DNA of 6,116 nucleotides, from assembly GCA_022842565.1 (NCBI GenBank), contig JALHPH010000106.1, positions 1 to 6,116 on the forward strand. The letters run 5' to 3'. Shown in pieces: positions 1-5,901 of the stretch (its first letter is position 1; each line of letters opens with the position of its first letter). This stretch comes from Fimbriimonadaceae bacterium (GTDB lineage Bacteria > Armatimonadota > Fimbriimonadia > Fimbriimonadales > Fimbriimonadaceae). Under the pieces are notes generated by a model that was given only the letters and a program-made list of their open reading frames with translations, ran no database searches and had not been told where the DNA came from. Made by a program: the position numbers and the translations under genes.

Positions 1-158
1 GTGGCGGTGCGATCGCGCTGTTGATTGCGACGGCCAGTGGCGCCACCGCGATGATCGATGTCGCACTTGTGCTGGCGCTGCTCGCAGCCTTTGCGGCCGT
101 TGCGTTGAGCCTTGGCGAGCCGGGCACACGGCACCAAGATGAAAGCGCGAATTCATGA
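1..158 (+). CDS. mnhF: MnhF/MrpF antiporter subunit, C-terminal part (5' end outside window)
   Basis: This is the last 51 codons of a small membrane protein that enters from the left edge and stops with TGA at 156-158. The visible part has two hydrophobic segments. The second (about visible residues 17-36, beginning AMIDVALVLALLAAF) matches the MIDVALVLALL-type final helix typical of MrpF/MnhF/PhaF proteins. A short polar tail rich in Glu, Asp, His and Ser follows. MrpF is a roughly 90-residue, three-helix subunit of the Mrp cation/proton antiporter, so about the first 40 residues are missing. Its stop overlaps the start of mnhG by the sequence ATGA, and it is followed by the other Mrp subunits, which strongly supports the assignment. 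The family call rests on the short helix motif and on context. A mrpE-like gene would be expected upstream, outside the window. Confidence 0.85.
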   Translation, partial: GGAIALLIATASGATAMIDVALVLALLAAFAAVALSLGEPGTRHQDESANS

Positions 159-448
159 ACGTTCTAGTCGACGCATTTACGATCGCTTCTGTCAGCGCGG
201 GGATGTTTTTCTTTCTCGCCGGTACGGTCGGGCTGTTGCGATTTCCCGATACGCTGACGCGCCTGCACGCACTGACGAAGGCCGATAACCTCGGCTTCGG
301 CCTCATCGTTCTCGGCCTGCTGCCGCAGAGCCCGGATGTGGCGAGTGGGGTGAAGCTCGTGGTCGTCTGGCTTTTGGTGCAGCTTGCCGGTGCGTCCGCC
401 AGTCAATTGATTGCACAGTTCGCGTCCAAGGGTGGACCGCCGGCATGA
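155..448 (+). CDS. mnhG: MnhG/MrpG monovalent cation/proton antiporter subunit
   Basis: This 97-residue protein has three predicted membrane helices (about residues 4-27, 45-57 and 64-85). It carries the signature of the PhaG/MnhG/YufB family: GTVGLLRFPDTLTRLHAL at 23-40, then TKADNLG at 41-47. The family is usually about 100-120 residues, so this copy is slightly short, mainly in the C-terminal cytoplasmic tail. MrpG is a small accessory subunit needed for assembly and activity of the Mrp complex in the inner membrane; it is not thought to be a stand-alone transporter. The ATG at 155 is chosen because it overlaps the mnhF stop as ATGA and leaves the hydrophobic N terminus intact. The gene overlaps the next start in the same way. 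A purine-rich GAAAG lies upstream, but reinitiation after mnhF is the likely mode of translation. Confidence 0.95.
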   Translation: MNVLVDAFTIASVSAGMFFFLAGTVGLLRFPDTLTRLHALTKADNLGFGLIVLGLLPQSPDVASGVKLVVVWLLVQLAGASASQLIAQFASKGGPPA

Positions 449-1377
449 GCCTGTTGCCCGATTTTGCCCTTGTGCTCTTCCTTCTGATGGCGGCGGTCTG
501 GACGGTTGCGGCGCGCGACCGGCGCGATTCCGTCATTGGTTTCATCGTTGTCGGGCTCCTGCTGTCGCTGGCTTGGATACGTCTCAATTCCGTCGACGTC
601 GCCCTCACGGAGGCAGCCGTTGGCGGCGGTGCGACCGGTCTGTTGCTGTTGCGCGCCTGTGCTCGCCTGGGGCCAATCGAGACTGAAGGCGCCCATCCAC
701 AACTTCCATTGCGGATTTTGACCGGTGTGCTGTGCGCGGTGGTCGCAGCGGCGTTGGCAACGATCGTTCTGTTTCCCATCGAGCCCGCACCGACGTTAGC
801 GCCTGCGGCGGCCGCGCATATGAGTGAACTCGGCCTTGGCAATCCCGTCACCGTTGTGCTGCTGGCCTATCGGGCCATCGATACGCTTCTGGAGAAGGTT
901 GTGCTCGTCCTCGCGCTGATTGGCGTGTGGGCTTTGACGCCGGACCTGCTATGGGGCGGTGCGCCGGGCTCGCTTCGCGCGCAACAGTCCAGCGGGCCGC
1001 TGACGTTTCTGGCGCAGGTGCTGCCACCGGTCGGGATCGTTATCGGTGTCTATCTGATCTGGAATGGCGCGGACCGGCCGGGCGGCACGTTTCAAGGCGG
1101 CACTGTTCTGGCGGCCATGTGGCTCCTGGTGATGATGGCCGATCTGCGCGAGCCCCCTGAAATTCGTTTGCACAAATTACGGCAACTCGTCGTCTTTGGT
1201 CCGGTCGTGTTTCTTGTTGCCGGCTTTGCGGGCTTTTGGATCGCGAATGGGTTTCTGTCGTACCCGCCCGACTTTGCCAAGCCCATCATTGTACTCGTCG
1301 AGGCGGCGCTGGCACTCTCCATCGCGGTCATTCTGGGCATGTTGGTCGCCGGTCCGGCCGCAAGGGCACCGCGATGA
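445..1377 (+). CDS. mnhB: Fused MbhD/MbhE (MrpA C-terminal) - MnhB/MrpB antiporter subunit
   Basis: This 310-residue, roughly nine-helix protein combines three units. Residues 1-75 resemble MbhD (DUF4040), with the motif NSVDVALTEAAVG (Asp51, Glu56). Residues 88-166 resemble MbhE, the extreme C-terminal part of MrpA, with the pattern GNPVTVVLLAYRAIDTLLE (Arg143, Asp146, Glu150). After a polar linker (about 167-185), residues 186-300 are an MnhB domain with four helices and the hallmark loop PGGTFQGG (212-219). In canonical MrpB the loop is usually PGGGF, so Thr215 is a mild deviation. In many Gram-negative bacteria MrpA and MrpB are fused, but there the NuoL-like N-terminal antiporter domain of MrpA is also present; here it is absent. 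The protein likely forms part of the ion path linking the large antiporter subunits. The start overlaps the mnhG stop (ATGA), and AAGGGTGGA just upstream could serve as ribosome binding site. Confidence 0.92.
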   Translation: MSLLPDFALVLFLLMAAVWTVAARDRRDSVIGFIVVGLLLSLAWIRLNSVDVALTEAAVGGGATGLLLLRACARLGPIETEGAHPQLPLRILTGVLCAVVAAALATIVLFPIEPAPTLAPAAAAHMSELGLGNPVTVVLLAYRAIDTLLEKVVLVLALIGVWALTPDLLWGGAPGSLRAQQSSGPLTFLAQVLPPVGIVIGVYLIWNGADRPGGTFQGGTVLAAMWLLVMMADLREPPEIRLHKLRQLVVFGPVVFLVAGFAGFWIANGFLSYPPDFAKPIIVLVEAALALSIAVILGMLVAGPAARAPR

Positions 1378-1709
1378 TCAGCTCCACCGCCCTCTATGGT
1401 CTTTGTGCCGCTGGTCTGGTGGCGATCGGACTTTACGGCCTTGTGCTTCATCCAACCCCACTGCGCAAAGTCATTGCCTTCAATCTTCTAGGTAGCGGTA
1501 CTTTCATCTTTTTTGGCGTTGCGGCCCGGCGGGGTGCGGCCGCCGGATTGCTTGCCGATCCCGTGCCGCAAGCCATGGTGATCACTGGCATCGTCGTTGC
1601 GTTCGCGGCGACCGCCGTGGCGGTTGCCCTGTTATTGCGGCTGGCGGAAAGCGGCGGGTCGACACTCGATCCAGGCGCGCCGGACCCTCAGGATGATCGT
1701 CCGTCATGA
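1374..1709 (+). CDS. mnhC: MnhC/MrpC antiporter subunit (NuoK-like)
   Basis: This 111-residue, three-helix protein (about 4-24, 30-49, 67-90) is of the NuoK/MrpC family and has the usual family length. The diagnostic stretch is DPVPQAMVITGIVVAFAAT (62-80), the MrpC version of the DPxPQALVLTAIVI motif, preceded by LRKVIAFNLLGSGTFIFFG (30-48). MrpC packs between the MrpA/B-like and MrpD subunits and is homologous to complex I NuoK, which helps form the hydrophilic axis across the membrane. The open frame extends upstream to an ATG at 1236, but that extension translates mnhB out of frame and gives a polar, arginine-rich sequence. The ATG at 1374 overlaps the mnhB stop as ATGA, has AAGGG upstream, and starts directly before the first helix, so it is preferred. 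The C-terminal 20 residues are acidic and proline-rich. Confidence 0.94.
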   Translation: MISSTALYGLCAAGLVAIGLYGLVLHPTPLRKVIAFNLLGSGTFIFFGVAARRGAAAGLLADPVPQAMVITGIVVAFAATAVAVALLLRLAESGGSTLDPGAPDPQDDRPS

Positions 1710-3214
1710 CACCCGCTGCCTACACCGCGACCGAAGGTGGCGCTCTGTTGGTGGTCGCCATCGTGCTGCCGGTCATCGGGATGCTCGCCATCTTCGCTTT
1801 GGGCTTGCGGCGGGCGGAACGGATCGCGTATCTCGTGCTCCCTGGCGGCCTCTTGGTTGCGCTCGCCATCGCAGCCGACGTTGCCCGCAGCGGCGCGGCT
1901 GTCACCTATGTTCTTGGGGGATGGCAACCGCCGCTTGGTATTGCGCTACGCGCCGACGGTCTTTCGGTCACGCTGATGGTTTTGACCGCGGTTGTGCTGT
2001 GCGCCGTCGGCCTGGTCGCGCGCGGGAGTTTCAGCACGCCCACCGACAAAGCCGAAGCGCGCAGCCCGATGGTGTTCTGGACGCTGATCCTTGGACTTTG
2101 GTGCGCCCTCAACACCGTGTTTTTAGGCCAGGACTTGTTCAACCTGTTCGTCGCATTGGAGCTCTTGACGTTCAGCGCGGTGCCGCTCGTCTGTCTTGAC
2201 GGACGCCGTGAAACCCTGCAGGCGGCGCTGCGCTATCTTTTGTTCGCGCTCATCGGGTCGGTTTTGTATCTGATGGGTGCGGCGCTCCTTTATGGCGCCT
2301 ATGGCACGCTCGACCTCGCCGGACTTCGCCTGCTGGCCCGCAACGATCTGGCGACTTCCGTGGCGCTTGGGCTCATGATCGCTGGATTGATGGCGAAGGC
2401 CGCGTTGTTCCCGCTGCATTTGTGGCTACCGCCGGCCCATGCCGGTGCGCCCGCCGCCGCCAGCGCGGTGCTGTCGGCATTGGTCGTGAAGGCGCCATTC
2501 TTTATCATCCTGCGCTTGTGGTTCGACGTCGCGCCGCAACCGGCTAATGCGATGGCGGCGCAGATGCTGGCCTGGCTCGGCATCGCCAGCATTCTCTTTT
2601 GTAGTGTGATGGCATTGCGTCAGGCCCGACTGAAACTGATGATCGCCTATTCGACCGTGGCGCAACTCGGCTATCTGTTCTTGATGTTCCCGCTGGCTAT
2701 GGCCAGTGACGCGCCGACAGCCTGGGAATCGGTTGGCTGGACGGGGGGCGTGCTGCAACTCGTCTCGCATGCTTTGGCCAAGGCTTCGATGTTTCTTGCG
2801 GCCGGATTGATCGCCGAAGCACTCGGCCACGACCGTATCGAAAACCTGGACGGCGCGATGAGTGTGGTGCCGATAAGTGTCGCGGCCTTCGGCTTGGCGG
2901 GGCTGTCTTTGATGGGCCTGCCGCCGAGTGGTGGCTTTGTCGCTAAACTTATGTTGCTCACGGCCGCGACGGAAACCGCGAATTGGTGGATCGCCGCAGC
3001 CATTCTAATGGGCGGCATTCTGGCGGCGAGTTACGTCTTTAGGGTGCTCAATCGAGCGATGGCCGCGCCATCGAGCAACTTTGCTTGCAAGGCCTCCATA
3101 CCCCTGTATCGCGAATTGACAGTGCTCGGTCTTGCAATTTGCGCTGTCGTGCTGGGCTTTGTTCCGCTTCAGCCCTTCGCCTTCCTGGGAATCGGCCGTG
3201 TGGGGCTGCCATGA
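1706..3214 (+). CDS. mnhD: MnhD/MrpD proton-translocating antiporter subunit
   Basis: This 502-residue protein with about 14 helices belongs to the NuoL/M/N-MrpA/D antiporter family and has normal MrpD length. The expected functional residues are all present: Glu152 in TM5 (NLFVALELLTFSA), Lys231 in TM7 (LMAKAALFPLHLWLPPAHAG), Lys262 in TM8 (LVVKAPFFI), the histidine/lysine helix HALAKASMFLAAG (His355, Lys359), and Lys414 in TM12 (GLPPSGGFVAKLMLL). By homology to complex I and Mrp, these form one half-channel, the central axis and the exit path for protons. The start at 1706 overlaps the mnhC stop (ATGA). The end overlaps the following gene the same way. Nothing is truncated or frameshifted. 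The TM12 lysine and the neighbouring Mrp subunits favour MrpD over a NuoM or NuoN subunit of complex I. Confidence 0.95.
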   Translation: MTPAAYTATEGGALLVVAIVLPVIGMLAIFALGLRRAERIAYLVLPGGLLVALAIAADVARSGAAVTYVLGGWQPPLGIALRADGLSVTLMVLTAVVLCAVGLVARGSFSTPTDKAEARSPMVFWTLILGLWCALNTVFLGQDLFNLFVALELLTFSAVPLVCLDGRRETLQAALRYLLFALIGSVLYLMGAALLYGAYGTLDLAGLRLLARNDLATSVALGLMIAGLMAKAALFPLHLWLPPAHAGAPAAASAVLSALVVKAPFFIILRLWFDVAPQPANAMAAQMLAWLGIASILFCSVMALRQARLKLMIAYSTVAQLGYLFLMFPLAMASDAPTAWESVGWTGGVLQLVSHALAKASMFLAAGLIAEALGHDRIENLDGAMSVVPISVAAFGLAGLSLMGLPPSGGFVAKLMLLTAATETANWWIAAAILMGGILAASYVFRVLNRAMAAPSSNFACKASIPLYRELTVLGLAICAVVLGFVPLQPFAFLGIGRVGLP

Positions 3215-4842
3215 CGGAGTGGAACTTCCTGCTTGTCGCGACGCTGGCGCTTCCTCTTGCCATGGTGGTGGCGTGCCTTCACGACGCATTCTACGCCCGC
3301 ATTCTGTCCTGGCTGCCACTGGCCCCGGTTCCTGGCTTGCTGGCCGCCTTGTTCGAGCGCGGCGACAGCATCGTCATTGCTCCCGCGCCGCTGCGATTGA
3401 CGCTCGCACTCGATGACGTCGGCGCAATGTTGCTCGGCGGTGCGTCGCTCTTGTGGGCCGCCGCGGGCCTCTATGCCTCGGTCAGCATGCGCGGAAAGCC
3501 CGGCAGTGGTCGGTTTGCGATCTGGTGGCTGCTCACGCTGACGGGAAGCCTCGGTGTCTTCATCGTCGCCGACATGACGAGCTTCTATCTTGTTTTCTCC
3601 CTGGCAAGTCTCTCCGCCTTTGGACTTGTCGCCTTCGAGGACACGGCGCGCTCGCGGCGCGCAAGCCAGGTTTACATGGCGCTCGCCCTTGTTGGTGAGG
3701 CGCTCATCCTGTTTGGTTTCGTGATGCTGGTGTCGGCGACGCCGGGAGGCAACCCGCTGATCCGCGATGCGGTCGCGATGTTGTCGGGCTCGCCCCTGGA
3801 AAGCCCGGCCGTGCTCCTGCTCATCCTTGGCTTCGGTCTGAAGATGGGCTTGGTTCCGTTACACGTCTGGATGCCTTTGGCGCACCCCGTGGCGCCGATA
3901 CCCGCCTCGGCCGTGTTGAGCGGCATCATCGTCAAGGCCGGTGTGATCGGCCTGATTCGCTTCTTGCCGCTGGAGGTGCCGTCGCCCGATTGGGGAATGG
4001 CGCTGATGGTGCTGGGCCTGCTGACTGCCTTCTATGGTGTGATCGTCGGCATAACGCAGGAGCACCCTAAGACCGTGCTGGCCTATTCGACTGTCAGCCA
4101 GATGGGCGTGGTGGCAGCCGTTCTAGGGGCTGGGTTCAGTACGGGCGCGCCGGGGACGGCGACGCTGGCTGCGTTCTATGCGCTGCATCATCTTCTGGTC
4201 AAAGGCGCCCTCTTCCTCGGGGTCGGCATCGTCGGGGCAACCGGATCGCGTAATCTGGCGCGCGTCGTCATACCCATGGCGCTGTTGGCGTTCAGTCTCG
4301 CGGGGCTGCCGTTCACGAGCGGGGCGTTGGCGAAATTCGCGACAAAGCCGTTGTTCGGCGATGGTCTGGCGGCGTTCATGGCCACCTTGTCGGCGGCGGG
4401 AAGCGCGTTTTTGATGGCGCATTTTCTGGGCCGGCTCCGGTTACTGGCGAATGAGAATGCCGGTGCCGTACCGCAGACTTCGCTCGTCTTTGCCTGGGCG
4501 CTTGTCGCTGCGGCATCCCTCGTTTTACCTTGGGCGCTGTTCCCTGAAATCACGAGCTACGCGCTGTCTGAGACGGTCAGCCTGAAGGCACTGTGGGCGG
4601 CCTCGTGGCCCATCGCGATTGGGCTGCTGATGGCCCTTTTCATACAACGCATTCATTCAATCATCCCTCGCATTCCGGAGGGCGATGTCATCGTTCTGCT
4701 GGAAAGGCTGCAGCCGCTTGCGGCGCGCTGTGGAATCGCGCTTGAGCGGACCGATCTCGTGCTTCGGCGATGGCCGGTGGCGAGTATTCTGCTGCTGACG
4801 CTGGCCATGGCATTTGGAGCGACACTTCAATTCGCTCGTTAG
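3211..4842 (+). CDS. Second MrpD/NuoL-like proton antiporter subunit (D')
   Basis: This 543-residue membrane protein is a divergent paralogue of the preceding MnhD. It shares the TM7 motif LKMGLVPLHVWMPLAHP (Lys211), the TM8 motif GIIVKAGVIGLIRF (Lys242), the AYSTVSQMG segment (291-299), the histidine/lysine helix FYALHHLLVKGALFLGVG (His326, His327, Lys331), and GLPFTSGALAKF with Lys375 in TM12. The usual TM5 glutamate is missing: DMTSFYLVFSLASLSA (121-136) has Ser130 at that site. A glutamate instead occurs in TM6 (Glu163, LVGEALILFG). After TM14 there is a further helix (464-479), a polar/amphipathic stretch (480-520) and a final helix (521-540), giving about 16 helices as in NuoL. An in-frame ATG at 3085 would add 42 non-hydrophobic residues encoded inside mnhD. 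The ATG at 3211, overlapping the mnhD stop, is clearly better. It probably replaces the missing NuoL-like part of MrpA; its exact role is inferred. Confidence 0.92.
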   Translation: MTEWNFLLVATLALPLAMVVACLHDAFYARILSWLPLAPVPGLLAALFERGDSIVIAPAPLRLTLALDDVGAMLLGGASLLWAAAGLYASVSMRGKPGSGRFAIWWLLTLTGSLGVFIVADMTSFYLVFSLASLSAFGLVAFEDTARSRRASQVYMALALVGEALILFGFVMLVSATPGGNPLIRDAVAMLSGSPLESPAVLLLILGFGLKMGLVPLHVWMPLAHPVAPIPASAVLSGIIVKAGVIGLIRFLPLEVPSPDWGMALMVLGLLTAFYGVIVGITQEHPKTVLAYSTVSQMGVVAAVLGAGFSTGAPGTATLAAFYALHHLLVKGALFLGVGIVGATGSRNLARVVIPMALLAFSLAGLPFTSGALAKFATKPLFGDGLAAFMATLSAAGSAFLMAHFLGRLRLLANENAGAVPQTSLVFAWALVAAASLVLPWALFPEITSYALSETVSLKALWAASWPIAIGLLMALFIQRIHSIIPRIPEGDVIVLLERLQPLAARCGIALERTDLVLRRWPVASILLLTLAMAFGATLQFAR

Positions 4843-4875
4843 TTCATAGCATATCGCTCCAGCAGTTCGGCGTGT
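4843..4875. other. Short convergent intergenic gap
   Basis: These 33 bases separate the stop codons of the antiporter D' gene and the LysR-type regulator. I see no convincing GC-rich hairpin followed by a T run on either strand. Termination is therefore either Rho-dependent or lies within one of the flanking genes; the two transcripts may overlap at their 3' ends. Confidence 0.6.
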
Positions 4876-5781
4876 TTATCCTGGATCGAACACGAGCTTC
4901 GCCTTCAGACGCGGCAATACGAAATCGATGAATGCGCGCAATTTTTGCGGAACCATGCGCCCACTTGGATAGACGAGATGCACCGGTAGGGGGGCGGCCT
5001 CATAATTGCGCAACAGTAGCTTGAGCTTGCCGTCGTTGATCGGCTTGGAGACCTGATAACAGAACAGCCGTGTAATTCCCGCGTCCGCGATGGCGGCGTC
5101 TACCGCTGCTTCGGCCGTCGTCGTCGAGAGACGGGAGCGGACAGCCACCTTTTCCGTCTTTTTGCCGGCTTTGAAGGTCCACGAGTTCGCGGCATGAAGG
5201 GCCAAAAACGTGATGCAGTCGTGCGCTTCGAGCTCCTGGGGGAGTTTAGGTGTGCCTCTTCGCTTGAGATATGTCGGGCTCGCGCAAACAACATGACGAA
5301 CTTCGCCGGCGCGTACAGCCATGATGCCACTATTGGGCAATTCACCTATGCGCAATCCAACGTCGACTTGCTCTTCGAGAAGGTGGGCGAGCGAATCTGA
5401 AAGCCTCAGCTCAACATCGACGTCGGGGTATGCGCTGATGAATTCAACAATGATGGGAGTGAGGTACAATCTGCCAAATACAACCGGTGCACTAACGACA
5501 AGTTCTCCCCTCGGGGCGCGGTATTCGCCAGTCGCAATGCGTTCTGCTTCACCCAATTCTTCAATAAGACGTCGGGTCGTCTCGAAGAATTGGCGACCGG
5601 GTTCCGTCAGAGCAATGTGGCGCGTCGTGCGGGTGAGAAGCTGCACTCGTAACTGATCTTCGAGTTCAGAAACCTTTCGGCTAATGGTCGCCAGCGGCAT
5701 GCCCAGCTTACGAGAGGCAGCAGAAAAGCTACCGGCTTCGACCACGGCCACGAATGCTGACATCGACTCAAAGCGATCCAT
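4876..5781 (-). CDS. LysR-family transcriptional regulator (CrgA-like)
   Basis: This is a 301-residue LysR-type regulator, the normal family length. The N-terminal winged helix-turn-helix (about residues 1-60) has the typical pattern FVAVVEAGSFSAASRKLGMP followed by ATISRKVSELEDQL and LLTRTTR. The rest (about 88-297) is a periplasmic-binding-protein-like effector domain. Its features GELVVSAPVVFGRLYLTPII, VDVGLRIGELPNSG and a C-terminal LVYPSGRMVPQKLRAFIDFV resemble the CrgA-like subgroup. I choose the ATG at 5779-5781 (MDRFESM) because this is how such proteins usually begin and GGAA lies a few bases upstream. An in-frame ATG at 5791-5793 would add METH, and cannot be excluded. It is convergent with the antiporter operon and divergent from the AhpD-like gene, which is its more likely target. 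The effector is unknown. Confidence 0.94.
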   Translation of the reverse strand: MDRFESMSAFVAVVEAGSFSAASRKLGMPLATISRKVSELEDQLRVQLLTRTTRHIALTEPGRQFFETTRRLIEELGEAERIATGEYRAPRGELVVSAPVVFGRLYLTPIIVEFISAYPDVDVELRLSDSLAHLLEEQVDVGLRIGELPNSGIMAVRAGEVRHVVCASPTYLKRRGTPKLPQELEAHDCITFLALHAANSWTFKAGKKTEKVAVRSRLSTTTAEAAVDAAIADAGITRLFCYQVSKPINDGKLKLLLRNYEAAPLPVHLVYPSGRMVPQKLRAFIDFVLPRLKAKLVFDPG

Positions 5782-5856
5782 ATGCGTTTCCATATTTTGG
5801 AACAGTTACTCTCGATACTGCCAGCTAGTTGCGAAATTTGAAAGCGCGTAGGTCTT

Positions 5857-5866
5857 GCTGGCCAGC
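5857..5866. repeat. Perfect 10-base palindrome, possible operator
   Basis: The sequence GCTGGCCAGC equals its own reverse complement; one mismatch outward, an additional T/A pair also matches. It lies 35 bases upstream of the AhpD-like start codon and about 75 bases from the regulator start, a plausible place for an operator. It does not match the T-N11-A form of a classical LysR site, and a 10-base palindrome in GC-rich DNA can arise by chance. Confidence 0.35.
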
Positions 5867-5888
5867 CAAACATGGCCCAATTGATCAT

Positions 5889-5893
5889 AAGGA
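5889..5893 (+). promoter_or_regulatory. Ribosome binding site of AhpD-like gene
   Basis: AAGGA lies eight bases before the ATG at 5902, a good Shine-Dalgarno match at normal spacing. It supports that start codon. Confidence 0.7.
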
Positions 5894-5901
5894 CCCGACC
5901 C

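Larger units (their letters stand above)
3..4842 (+). other. Mrp/Mnh-type antiporter operon (3' portion)
   Basis: Six consecutive genes, F-G-(MbhD/E-B)-C-D-D', run on the plus strand with no intergenic space. Each junction (155-158, 445-448, 1374-1377, 1706-1709, 3211-3214) is an ATGA stop/start overlap, so they are almost certainly one transcript with coupled translation. The operon ends at 4842, 33 bases before the stop codon of a convergent regulator gene. Together the products would form an inner-membrane complex exchanging protons for a monovalent cation such as sodium or potassium. The substrate cannot be told from sequence. No quinone, hydrogenase or NADH module is encoded inside the window. 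Confidence 0.9.
5794..5901. promoter_or_regulatory. Divergent intergenic region between LysR regulator and AhpD-like gene
   Basis: This roughly 108-base region must hold the start signals of both divergent genes and is visibly richer in A/T than the antiporter genes. It contains a perfect palindrome GCTGGCCAGC at 5857-5866, a CAGT-N10-ACTG dyad at 5803-5820, and an AAATTT core at 5834-5839. LysR-type regulators usually bind such shared regions through interrupted dyads of the T-N11-A type and repress their own gene. I cannot name a -35/-10 pair with confidence in either direction, so the assignment as a control region rests on gene layout and on the dyads. Confidence 0.6.

Noticed and set aside
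303..851. Long minus-strand open frame (182 codons) opposite mnhG and the mnhB fusion gene
   Set aside because: Its translation is rich in Arg, Ser, Ala and Pro with no recognisable domain, and the plus strand here encodes clear Mrp subunits. It is an antisense shadow typical of GC-rich DNA.
1597..2199. Plus-strand open frame of 200 codons overlapping mnhC and mnhD
   Set aside because: The product is Arg/Cys/His-rich without membrane helices or motifs, in a frame shifted from two well-supported genes.
3085..3210. Possible 42-residue N-terminal extension of D' starting at ATG 3085
   Set aside because: It would lie wholly inside mnhD in another frame, is polar and cysteine/arginine-rich, and the ATGA overlap at 3211 gives a normal hydrophobic N terminus as at all other junctions.
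1706..4842. Large subunits as NuoM/NuoN/NuoL of respiratory complex I
   Set aside because: The flanking genes are Mrp-specific (MnhF, MnhG, MnhB, MnhC), no other Nuo subunit is present, and MnhD carries the MrpD-type lysine in TM12 instead of the NuoM glutamate.
4843..4910. Rho-independent terminator between the convergent genes
   Set aside because: Only a 4-base stem (CGAA/TTCG around 4887-4902) with no following T run could be found, which is too weak.
5829..5888. Sigma-70 promoter for the AhpD-like gene (TTGAAA or TTGCTG as -35)
   Set aside because: No acceptable -10 hexamer stands at 16-18 bases from either candidate, so I did not assign a promoter.
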